From assembly GCA_934667465.1 (NCBI GenBank), contig CAKUMG010000030.1:1-16310 (forward strand): a stretch of 16,310 bases of DNA, given 5' to 3'. Numbering within the stretch: the stretch's first letter is position 1; every line of letters starts with the position of its first letter. This document shows, one piece after another, positions 1-6,095 of this stretch. A program made the translations under genes and the position numbers. The notes below the pieces were generated by a model. The model saw nothing but the letters and a program-made list of their open reading frames with translations. It did not search any database and had not been told where the DNA came from. The DNA comes from an uncultured Actinoplanes sp. GTDB taxonomy: Bacteria; Actinomycetota; Actinomycetes; Mycobacteriales; Micromonosporaceae.

Positions 1-467
1 GCCATCGCGATCCAGACGCGCTGCCGCTGGCCGCCGGAGAGCTCGTCCACCGACCGGGCGGCGAGTTCGAGGGTGCCCGTGGCGGTCAGGGCCGCGGCCA
101 CGGCGCCGTCGTCCTCGGCGGTCCAGCGGCGGAACATGCCCTGGTGCGGGTGGCGGCCGCGGCTCACCAGGTCGGTGACCGTGATGCCGTCCGGGGCGAT
201 CGGGCCCTGGGGCAGGATGCCGAGCTTGAGCGCGACCTCGCGGCTGGGGGTGTCGTGGATCGACTTGCCGTCGAGCAGGACGGTTCCCGCGGAGGGCGGC
301 AGGAGCCGGGCCAGGCCGCGCAGGAACGTCGACTTCCCGCAGGCGTTGGGGCCCACGATGATCGTGACCTTGCCCGCGGGCACCTGCATGGTCAGGTCGC
401 TGACGACGCGGCGGTCGCCGTAGCCCAGGGACAGCCCCTCGGCCTGCAGCGTGGACGGTGCGGTCAC
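1..467 (-). CDS. Iron-siderophore ABC transporter ATP-binding protein (FecE/FepC type), 3' part missing
   Basis: This cytoplasmic ATPase should power import of a ferric siderophore through the two FecCD permeases encoded just upstream. About 155 residues are visible before the left edge cuts the gene. Walker A is GPNACGKST at residues 39-47, in the PNACGKST form common in the FecE/FepC/BtuD branch. The Q-loop lies in LGILPQGP and the signature LSGGQRQRVW starts at residue 143. Walker B and the switch histidine lie beyond the window. I chose the GTG at 465-467 because it follows the TGA of the preceding permease by 2 bp and has a strong GAGGAGGAGG Shine-Dalgarno (474-483) about 6 nt away. It is the last visible gene of the iron operon. 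Family assignment is secure; the substrate is not readable from an ATPase. Confidence 0.93.
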   Translation of the reverse strand, partial: MTAPSTLQAEGLSLGYGDRRVVSDLTMQVPAGKVTIIVGPNACGKSTFLRGLARLLPPSAGTVLLDGKSIHDTPSREVALKLGILPQGPIAPDGITVTDLVSRGRHPHQGMFRRWTAEDDGAVAAALTATGTLELAARSVDELSGGQRQRVWIAM

Positions 468-469
468 GA

Positions 470-1507
470 TCAGCCTCCTCCTCGTCCGGTTCGGTTGGCC
501 GTGGCGAGCAGCCAGAGCAGATAGGGCGCGCCGACGACGCCGGTGATGACGCCGGCCGGGTAGGGGGTGGCGCCGACCAGGTGGGCGCCGATGAAGTCGG
601 CGGCGAGCACGACGACCGCGCCGACCAGGCCGGCCGGCAGCAGCGTGGGGCGGCCGCCGCCGATGATGCGGGCGGCGATGGGGCTGGACATGAACGCCAC
701 GAACGCCACCGGGCCCGCGGCGGCGGTGGCGACGCCGGCCAGGCAGACTCCGACGACGAGCAGGGCCAGACGGTTGCGTTCGACGCTCATGCCGAGCCCG
801 CGGGCCACGTCGTCGCCGAGCTGGAGGCCGGAGAGCGCCCGGCGCAGGATCAGCGCGGCGGGCAGCAGGATCGCGACGGCCACGGTGAGCGGCACGACCT
901 GCTCCCAGGTGCGGCCGTTGAGGCTGCCGACCAGCCAGATCAGCGAGTCCTGGGCGGTACGGACGTCGGCCCGGGTCAGCAGGTACGAGGTGACGCTGGC
1001 GAGGGCTGCGCCGACCCCGATGCCGACGAGGACCAGCCGGTAGCCGCCGACGCCCTTGCGCCACGACAACGCGTACACGAGGGCGGAGGTGATCAGCGCC
1101 CCGGCGAGCGCCATCGCGGACGCGGTCAGGGCGCCGACCGACAGGATCGCGATCGCCAGGACGGCGGCCGAGCTGGCGCCGGCCGTGACTCCGATGACGT
1201 CGGGGCTGGCCAGCGGGTTGCGGACGAGCTGCTGGAAGATCGCGCCGGAGAGGCCGAACGCGAGCCCGACCAGGACGGCGGAGATGGCCCGGGGCAGCCG
1301 CAGCGTCTGCACGATGTAGTCGACCTGCGGCGGCGTCGGCTGCCCGAGCAGCGAGCGCACGATGTCGGGCAGGGACACCTGGAAGGACCCGTACGAGATC
1401 GACAGCACGAAGAGCGCGAGCACCACGGCGGCCAGGATCAGCGAGACCAGCCGGATGCGGGCCGCCTGGCGGCGGCGCTCCGAGACGACCGGGGAAAGAG
1501 TGTTCAC
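470..1507 (-). CDS. FecCD-family iron-siderophore permease (second subunit, FepG-like)
   Basis: An integral membrane subunit of the siderophore importer, about 345 residues and the usual size for FecCD permeases. After a short basic N-terminus comes a long hydrophobic helix, then the family hallmark RLPRAISAVLVGLAFGLSGA, then NPLASPDVIGVTAGAS, and further hydrophobic segments to the C-terminus. The C-terminal half has FVAFMSSPIAARIIGGG, where most family members have a PHxAR-type loop, so this coupling region departs from its partner. The frame is open further upstream, but the GTG at 1505-1507 is preferred. It overlaps the TGA of the upstream permease by four bases (GTGA), has GGAGG at 1519-1523, and gives a normal N-terminus (MNTLSPVVSERR). 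Translation is therefore probably coupled, and the protein should form a heterodimer with the neighbouring permease. Confidence 0.93.
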   Translation of the reverse strand: MNTLSPVVSERRRQAARIRLVSLILAAVVLALFVLSISYGSFQVSLPDIVRSLLGQPTPPQVDYIVQTLRLPRAISAVLVGLAFGLSGAIFQQLVRNPLASPDVIGVTAGASSAAVLAIAILSVGALTASAMALAGALITSALVYALSWRKGVGGYRLVLVGIGVGAALASVTSYLLTRADVRTAQDSLIWLVGSLNGRTWEQVVPLTVAVAILLPAALILRRALSGLQLGDDVARGLGMSVERNRLALLVVGVCLAGVATAAAGPVAFVAFMSSPIAARIIGGGRPTLLPAGLVGAVVVLAADFIGAHLVGATPYPAGVITGVVGAPYLLWLLATANRTGRGGG

Positions 1508-2523
1508 AGCTCCGCCAGCCTCCGTCGCCGGGCCAGGGCCACGAAGATCGGCGCGCCGATCACCGCGGTCACGATGCCGACCTGCACCTCGGCCGGGCTC
1601 GTCACGATCCGCCCGAGCACGTCGGCCAGCAGCAGGAGCAGCGGGGCGAACAGCATCGAGTAGGGCAGCAGCCACCGGTAGTCGGGGCCGGTGATCATCC
1701 GCGCGACGTGCGGGACGACGAGCCCCACGAAGCCGATCGGGCCGGCCATGGCGGTGGCGGTGCCGCAGAGCAGCACGACCGCGACCCCCGCGATCATGCG
1801 GGCGGCCGCGACGTTCTGACCCAGCGAGGCGGCCACGTCGTCGCCGAGCGCCAGGGCGTTGAGCGAGCGGGTCGAGAGCAGCGCGACGGCGATGCCCACG
1901 GCCACGAACGGCAGGCCCTGCAGGGCGATGTCCATGCCGCGGCCGGCGAGCGAGCCGACCTGCCAGAAGCGGAACTGGTCGAAGGTCTCCACGTCGGTGA
2001 GCAGCACGGCGGTGGTGAACGACGTGAGGGCGGCCGACATCGCCGCGCCCGCGAGGGCGACTTTGACGGGCGTCGCGCCGCCGCGGCCCATCGAGCCGAT
2101 GGCATAGACGATCACGGACGCGACGGCCGCACCGGCGAAGCCGAGCCAGACGTAGCCGGTCAGGCTGGAGATGCCGAGGATGCTGATGCCGAACACGACG
2201 AACAGCGCCGCGCCGGCGTTGACGCCGAGGATGCCGGGGTCGGCCAGGGGGTTGCGGGTCACCGCCTGGATCACCGCGCCGGCGAGGCCGAGCGCGGCGC
2301 CGGCGAGCAGACCGACGACCGTACGCGGCAGCCGCGACTCGGTGATGATCAGGTGCTGGCCCAGCTCGGGGTCCGGGTGGAAGAGCGCGTCCAGCACGGT
2401 CCCGAACGGGATGTCCTGGGCCCCCACCGCGAGGCTGAGCAGCGCCGCCCCGGCGACCGCCACCGCGCTGACCACGAGACCCGTGGAGAGCGCGGCGGCG
2501 CGCCGGACTCGCGTGTCCGGCAT
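1504..2523 (-). CDS. FecCD-family iron-siderophore permease (first subunit, FepD-like)
   Basis: A 339-residue polytopic membrane protein and the first of two adjacent, clearly paralogous permeases. It has an N-terminal membrane helix (about residues 13-33) and the diagnostic stretch RLPRTVVGLLAGAALGLAGA followed by NPLADPGILGVNAGAA. Late in the protein is GFVGLVVPHVARMITGPDYR, the conserved coupling loop that meets the ATPase. The ATG at 2521-2523 lies 3 bp after the stop of the upstream substrate-binding protein. Its own stop overlaps the next permease start by four bases. The tight packing (binding protein, permease, permease, ATPase) is the standard architecture for ferric-siderophore, haem or B12 importers. 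The iron box upstream and the partner lipoproteins favour iron. Confidence 0.95.
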   Translation of the reverse strand: MPDTRVRRAAALSTGLVVSAVAVAGAALLSLAVGAQDIPFGTVLDALFHPDPELGQHLIITESRLPRTVVGLLAGAALGLAGAVIQAVTRNPLADPGILGVNAGAALFVVFGISILGISSLTGYVWLGFAGAAVASVIVYAIGSMGRGGATPVKVALAGAAMSAALTSFTTAVLLTDVETFDQFRFWQVGSLAGRGMDIALQGLPFVAVGIAVALLSTRSLNALALGDDVAASLGQNVAAARMIAGVAVVLLCGTATAMAGPIGFVGLVVPHVARMITGPDYRWLLPYSMLFAPLLLLLADVLGRIVTSPAEVQVGIVTAVIGAPIFVALARRRRLAEL

Positions 2524-2526
2524 GGG

Positions 2527-3534
2527 TCAGCCCAGCGCGGAGGCGAGAAGCGGCGGGACGGTCTCCAGGGCGTACTTGTAGCCCAGGACCGAGTTGCTCG
2601 CGAACGCGGACGAGATGTCCTTGTTGTCGAGGTAGACGACGCGCCCGGCCTTGACCGACGGCACCGCCTGCAGCAGCTTGTCGGCCTTCACCTCGTCGGC
2701 GCTGACCCCGATCATGGTGACCGTGGTGAGGTCGGCGTCGAGCGTGTTCAGCTTCTCGTCGGAGATCTGGATGGAGAAGGTGTCGCCCTTGAGCGCCTCG
2801 ATCTGCGGCGACGGGGTGAAACCCAGCTTGGCGAGGAAGTCGACGCGGCCGCTGCCGCCGACGTACGCGCCCCAGCCCCGGCTGGTCTTCGAGCCGGCCG
2901 CCACCGTCTTGCCCTTGAACTGCGGGTTCGCGGCGGCGACCGCCACGAACTGCGCCTCCAGGTCGGACTTGAGCTTCGCGGCCTCGGCCGACTTGCCCAG
3001 CGCCTTGCCGACCATGTCGAGCTGCTGCTCCCAGGTGGTCTTGTACGACTCGCCGCCCGCGGGGATGTCGACGACCGGCACGCCGAGCGCCGCGATCTGG
3101 TCGTAGCGGGCCCGCTCACCGCTGGCGCGGGTGTCCAGGATCAGGTCGGGCTCGAGCGCCGCGATCTTCTCCATGTCCAGCTCGAGCGTGCCGACCTTCT
3201 CCGGCGGCGTCGTGTACCTGCCCTGGTTCCACGGGCCCTGGCCGTCGCCGCCGAACGGGATCCAGTCGGCGTCGCCCACGGGCTGCACGCCGAGCGCGAG
3301 CGCGACCTCGGCGTCGCTCCAGCCGAGCGTGACGATCCGGGCCGGCTGCTTCTCGATCGTCACGTCACCGAACGCGGTGGCGATGGTGACCGGGAACTGG
3401 CCGCCGACCGAGCCGGAGGCGGCGGGCGCGGCGGCGTCGTCATCCGCGCCGGTCGTCGAACAGGCGGTCAGGGCGACGGCGGCGGCCACACCGGCCAGGA
3501 GGAGCCGCCGGCTCCGGGAGGGAACGAAACGCAT
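2527..3534 (-). CDS. Iron-siderophore ABC substrate-binding lipoprotein B (tandem paralogue)
   Basis: This is an extracytoplasmic lipoprotein of 335 residues that captures the ferric ligand and delivers it to the permeases. A basic N-terminus (MRFVPSRSRR), a hydrophobic core and the lipobox LTAC (lipidated Cys25) are followed by a small/acidic linker. The FecB/FepB-like fold then shows IVTLGWSDAEVALALGVQPV, the WNQGRYTTPPEKVGTLELD region, PDLILDTR and WGAYVGGSGRVDFLAKLG. I place the start at the ATG 3532-3534, not the in-frame GTG at 3549. The GTGGAGCT around that GTG also lies 5' of the paralogous gene, where it is out of frame with the ATG, so it is the ribosome-binding site. The protein aligns without gaps to lipoprotein A, with about 66 differences in 335 residues by hand count. 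Differences concentrate around residues 241-256 and 304-319, which may alter ligand preference. Confidence 0.93.
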   Translation of the reverse strand: MRFVPSRSRRLLLAGVAAAVALTACSTTGADDDAAAPAASGSVGGQFPVTIATAFGDVTIEKQPARIVTLGWSDAEVALALGVQPVGDADWIPFGGDGQGPWNQGRYTTPPEKVGTLELDMEKIAALEPDLILDTRASGERARYDQIAALGVPVVDIPAGGESYKTTWEQQLDMVGKALGKSAEAAKLKSDLEAQFVAVAAANPQFKGKTVAAGSKTSRGWGAYVGGSGRVDFLAKLGFTPSPQIEALKGDTFSIQISDEKLNTLDADLTTVTMIGVSADEVKADKLLQAVPSVKAGRVVYLDNKDISSAFASNSVLGYKYALETVPPLLASALG

Positions 3535-3541
3535 GCTGGGG

Positions 3542-3549
3542 AGCTCCAC
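3542..3549 (-). promoter_or_regulatory. Ribosome-binding site of lipoprotein B (decides the start codon)
   Basis: On the minus strand this reads GTGGAGCT, with GGAG 9 nt before the ATG at 3534. The same octamer stands before the paralogous lipoprotein A (4618-4625), where the spacing differs by one base, so its GTG cannot be in frame. Conservation at the DNA level with a shifted frame shows it is a Shine-Dalgarno element and not a GTG start. Confidence 0.75.
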
Positions 3550-3564
3550 GGATCAAGGGGGGAT

Positions 3565-3591
3565 GCTCCCCACGGGATCACCGTGGGGAGC
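3565..3591 (-). terminator. Perfect 11-bp inverted repeat between the two lipoprotein genes
   Basis: Arms GCTCCCCACGG (3565-3575) and CCGTGGGGAGC (3581-3591) are exact reverse complements around a 5-base loop (GATCA). In transcript direction the hairpin begins 10 nt after the TGA of lipoprotein A and lies 30 nt before the ATG of lipoprotein B. No U-tract follows, as is common for actinobacterial hairpin terminators. Because the importer genes lie downstream with no evident separate promoter, it may be a partial terminator or a 3'-end stabiliser that raises lipoprotein A over the membrane subunits. The hairpin is seen directly; its role is inferred. Confidence 0.7.
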
Positions 3592-3601
3592 GGCGGGATC
3601 G

Positions 3602-4609
3602 TCAGCCGAGCGCGGGCGCGAGCAGCGCCGGCACGGTCTCCAGGGCGTACTTGAGACCGAGGACCGAGTTGCTCGAGAACGCGTTGGAGATCGCGGCGTC
3701 GTCCAGGTAGGCGACGTGCCCGGCCTTGACCGACGGCACCGCCTGCAGCAGCTTGTCGGCCTTCACCTCGTCGGCGGTCAGGCCGATCATGAAGACGGTG
3801 GTGAGGTCGGCGTCGAGCGTGTTGAGCTGCTCGTTGGAGAGGTTGATGAAGAAGGCGTCCTTCTTCAGCGCCTCGACCTTCGGGGCGGCGGTGAAGCCGA
3901 GCTTGGTGAGGAAGTCGACACGGCCGTCGCCGGAGACGTAGGCGCCCCAGCCCGCGCTGGTCTTGACGCCCGCCGCCACGGTCTTGCCCTTGAACGTCGG
4001 GTTCGCGGCCGCGACCGAGGCGAACTGCGCCTCCAGGTCGGTCTTGAGCTTGGTGGCCTCGGCGGTCTTGCCGAGCGCCTTGCCGACCAGGTCGAGCTGC
4101 TGCTCCCAGGTGGTCTTGTAGCCCTCGCCACCGACCGGGATGCTGACGACCGGCACGCCGAGCGCGGCGATCTGGTCCTGGCGGGCCTTCTCACCGCTGG
4201 AGCGGGTGTCGAGGATCAGGTCGGGCTGCAGGGAGGCGATCTTCTCCATGTCCAGCTCGAGCGTGCCGACCTTGGTCGGCGGCGTCGTGTACCTGCCCTG
4301 GTTCCACGGGCCCTGGCCGTCGCCGCCGAAGGCCAGCCAGTCGGCGTCGCCCACGGGCTGCACGCCGAGCGCGAGCGCGGTCTCGGCGTCGCTCCAGCCG
4401 AGCGCCACGACCTTGGTCGGCTGCTTCTCGACGGTGACGTCACCGAAGGCGGTGGTGATGGTGACCGGGAACTGACCGCCCGCGGAGGCGGACGAGGCGG
4501 GCGCGGCGCTCTCGTCGTCCGTCCCGGTCGTCGAGCAGGCACTGAGGGCTACGGTGGTGGCCACGGCGGCGAGGAACAGCCGGCGGCTCCGAGACGGGGC
4601 GAAACGCAT
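3602..4609 (-). CDS. Iron-siderophore ABC substrate-binding lipoprotein A (first gene of the iron operon)
   Basis: A 335-residue lipoprotein, promoter-proximal in the iron uptake operon. The signal peptide MRFAPSRSRRLFLAAVATTV leads to the lipobox LSAC (Cys25) and a Ser/Ala/acidic linker. The mature domain carries VVALGWSDAETALALGVQPV, WNQGRYTTPPTKVGTLELD and PDLILDTR, and resembles the FecB/FepB family of ferric-siderophore binding proteins. The ATG at 4607-4609 has GGAG 10 nt upstream. The gene is a near-copy of the next one, about 80% identical at protein level and of identical length. Either it offers a second ligand specificity to the same permease, or it is a recent duplication that increases dose. 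Expression is probably repressed by iron through the DtxR-type box about 26 bp upstream. The exact siderophore cannot be read from the sequence. Confidence 0.94.
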   Translation of the reverse strand: MRFAPSRSRRLFLAAVATTVALSACSTTGTDDESAAPASSASAGGQFPVTITTAFGDVTVEKQPTKVVALGWSDAETALALGVQPVGDADWLAFGGDGQGPWNQGRYTTPPTKVGTLELDMEKIASLQPDLILDTRSSGEKARQDQIAALGVPVVSIPVGGEGYKTTWEQQLDLVGKALGKTAEATKLKTDLEAQFASVAAANPTFKGKTVAAGVKTSAGWGAYVSGDGRVDFLTKLGFTAAPKVEALKKDAFFINLSNEQLNTLDADLTTVFMIGLTADEVKADKLLQAVPSVKAGHVAYLDDAAISNAFSSNSVLGLKYALETVPALLAPALG

Positions 4610-4617
4610 GGTGAAGA

Positions 4618-4625
4618 AGCTCCAC
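4618..4625 (-). promoter_or_regulatory. Ribosome-binding site of lipoprotein A
   Basis: Minus strand GTGGAGCT, with GGAG at 4620-4623 and 10 nt to the ATG at 4609. It is identical to the element before lipoprotein B, so it was probably duplicated together with the gene. It partly overlaps the arm TCCACGT (4621-4627), which has a perfect complement ACGTGGA at 4664-4670, so it could be paired in a longer leader. Confidence 0.6.
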
Positions 4626-4634
4626 GTGTAGTAC

Positions 4635-4653
4635 GAAGGGTTGCCTTACCTAA
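4635..4653 (-). promoter_or_regulatory. DtxR/IdeR/DmdR-type iron box upstream of the siderophore uptake operon
   Basis: The minus strand reads TTAGGTAAGGCAACCCTTC. Against the DtxR-family consensus TWAGGTWAGSCTWACCTWA this is 16 of 19 matches, with a perfect left half (TTAGGTAAGGC). It sits 25 bp before the ATG of lipoprotein A. A TTGAAG at 4672-4677 and a TAGGTA inside the box (4647-4652) could serve as -35 and -10 with a 19-bp spacer, so a bound iron-loaded repressor would cover the -10 and start site. The box is seen directly and is a known operator type in actinobacteria; the exact promoter hexamers are tentative. Confidence 0.78.
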
Positions 4654-4682
4654 CAGTCAGGCTACGTGGATCTTCAAGCTCG

Positions 4683-4711
4683 TGGGGTCCAGGTCACACT
4701 CACGGCCCCCA
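4683..4711 (-). terminator. Possible hairpin terminator after the AMP-ligase gene
   Basis: Arms 4683-4690 and 4704-4711 pair over 8 positions with one mismatch around a 13-base loop. In transcript direction the hairpin begins 4 bases after the ligase TAA (4718-4716). It would separate the biosynthetic transcript from the iron operon that starts a few tens of bases further on. There is no U-tract, so this remains a candidate. Apart from this, the iron box and the lipoprotein A leader, I see nothing in the 106-bp gap 4610-4715. Confidence 0.4.
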
Positions 4712-4715
4712 ATCG

Positions 4716-6095
4716 TTACCGTACGCGCCCGCGAGCTGCGCGAAGGACCGCTTTGTCGGGCTTCCCGCTCGGCGCCACCGGCACGGAATCGATCACTGTG
4801 ACGGTCTGCGGCACCGCGAGCTCCCCCAGCCGCGCGGCCACCAGCGCCCGCAGCGCCGCGGCGTCCACGAGGCGGCCGGGCGCCGGAACCACGTACGCGT
4901 GCACCGCCTCCCCCGTCACGTCGTCCGGAGCACCGACCACATAGGCCTCCGCCACGGACCCGTCCTGCGCCAGCACCCGTTCGACCGGGCCGGCGTGGAC
5001 GAGCACCGCGTTGACGATCACGACATCCCGGGCCCGGCCGAGCAACCGCACCCGGCCGTCGTCGTCGATCATTCCCAGGTCACGCGTACGCACCCAGCCG
5101 TCCACGAACACAGCGGCCGTCTCCACCGGATCGTCCCAGTACGCCGACGCCTGCCCGGGTGTGCGGACGAACAGCTCACCGTCGCGCACCACGACGTCCA
5201 CCACCGGCGGCGGCCGGCCCACCGACGCGAGCGCGGCCGGCGACGCGAGCATCTCCTCCGGGGTGGCCATCGCGATCATGCCCGTCTCGGTCTGGCCGTA
5301 GCCGTGGAACAGCACCGGGCCCAGCACCTCGAGCGCCTCGGCGAGCCGGGCCGGTGACAGCGGCGAGCCCGAGACCATCAGCGCCTCCAGATGGCCCAGG
5401 TCCACCGGCGACTCCCGCTGGGCGCGGACGAGCTGCTGCAGCTTGCCGACCGTGATCACGCTGGCCGTGGCGCGGTGCTCGACCAGCGCGGCCGGGAAGA
5501 CGGGCCGGGGCGCCACGACCAGGGTGCCGCCCGCGGCGAGCGCCAGCACCCCGTACTCGAGCATCACCTGGCTGCTCAGCGAGCCGAACACCAGGTAGCG
5601 GCCCAGGTGCCGGGCCAGCGACGCGATCGCGGGCGGCCAGCGGTCCGGGTGGGGAGCCCAGGCCGCCGACAGGGCCGCGTAGGTCTGCACCGCGCCCTTG
5701 GGCTCGCCCGTGCTCCCGCTGGTCCAGATGATCCGGGCGGCATCCCCGGGCCGGCCCGCGGCGGCCAGCGGGCGGGAGGGTGCCGCCGCCAGACCCTCCA
5801 CCGCGGCGTCGTCGATCCGCAGGAAGCCGGGCAGAGCGGATCGTGGCCCCGACACCGTGGCCCCGACGGCGAAGGCCGCCATCGTGGCCGCGAACGCCGG
5901 CGCGTCGACACCCAGGTCCAGCAGGACGCCGGCGCCCGGGCCCACCCCGCGGAGGCGCAGGCCCGCCGCGATGCGCCGGATCAGGGACGCCATCTCCGCG
6001 GCGGTCGTGACCCGGTCACCGTCCTCGAAGACCGGCCGGTCACCGCCCGCGTCGAGCAGGTCGAGCACCGGCTGGGGCCACAAGTCAGCGGTCAT
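4716..6095 (-). CDS. AMP-dependent acyl/aryl ligase (ANL superfamily), short form
   Basis: A 459-residue adenylating enzyme that should activate a carboxylic acid as acyl-AMP and pass it to CoA or a carrier protein. Core motifs are present: A3 P-loop TSGSTGEPKG (125-134), A5 HGYGQTETG (264-272), A7 WVRTRDLG (Asp339), A8 GRARD (353-357) and A10 PSGKPDK with catalytic Lys445. It is shorter than typical 500-550-residue acyl-CoA synthetases. The segment after A8 (VVIVNAVLVHAGPVE) lacks the usual GG-x-N-x-x-P pattern, so the hinge is divergent. No carrier domain is attached or adjacent. The ATG (6095) overlaps the stop of the FOXRED2-like gene by 11 bp, so the two are co-translated. With a tyrosine-type lyase across the divergent promoter, p-coumarate or a beta-amino acid is a reasonable substrate guess. 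The acid-binding pocket was not decoded. Confidence 0.9.
   Translation of the reverse strand: MTADLWPQPVLDLLDAGGDRPVFEDGDRVTTAAEMASLIRRIAAGLRLRGVGPGAGVLLDLGVDAPAFAATMAAFAVGATVSGPRSALPGFLRIDDAAVEGLAAAPSRPLAAAGRPGDAARIIWTSGSTGEPKGAVQTYAALSAAWAPHPDRWPPAIASLARHLGRYLVFGSLSSQVMLEYGVLALAAGGTLVVAPRPVFPAALVEHRATASVITVGKLQQLVRAQRESPVDLGHLEALMVSGSPLSPARLAEALEVLGPVLFHGYGQTETGMIAMATPEEMLASPAALASVGRPPPVVDVVVRDGELFVRTPGQASAYWDDPVETAAVFVDGWVRTRDLGMIDDDGRVRLLGRARDVVIVNAVLVHAGPVERVLAQDGSVAEAYVVGAPDDVTGEAVHAYVVPAPGRLVDAAALRALVAARLGELAVPQTVTVIDSVPVAPSGKPDKAVLRAARGRVR

Noticed and set aside
3535..3549. GTG 3549 as the start of lipoprotein B
   Set aside because: The same GTGGAGCT before lipoprotein A is out of frame with its ATG, so the element is a ribosome-binding site.
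1708..3654. Plus-strand open frame of about 648 codons across the permease and lipoprotein genes
   Set aside because: It has low-complexity Arg/Gly/Asp/His-rich composition typical of an antisense frame in GC-rich DNA, and it lies opposite clearly recognisable transporter genes.
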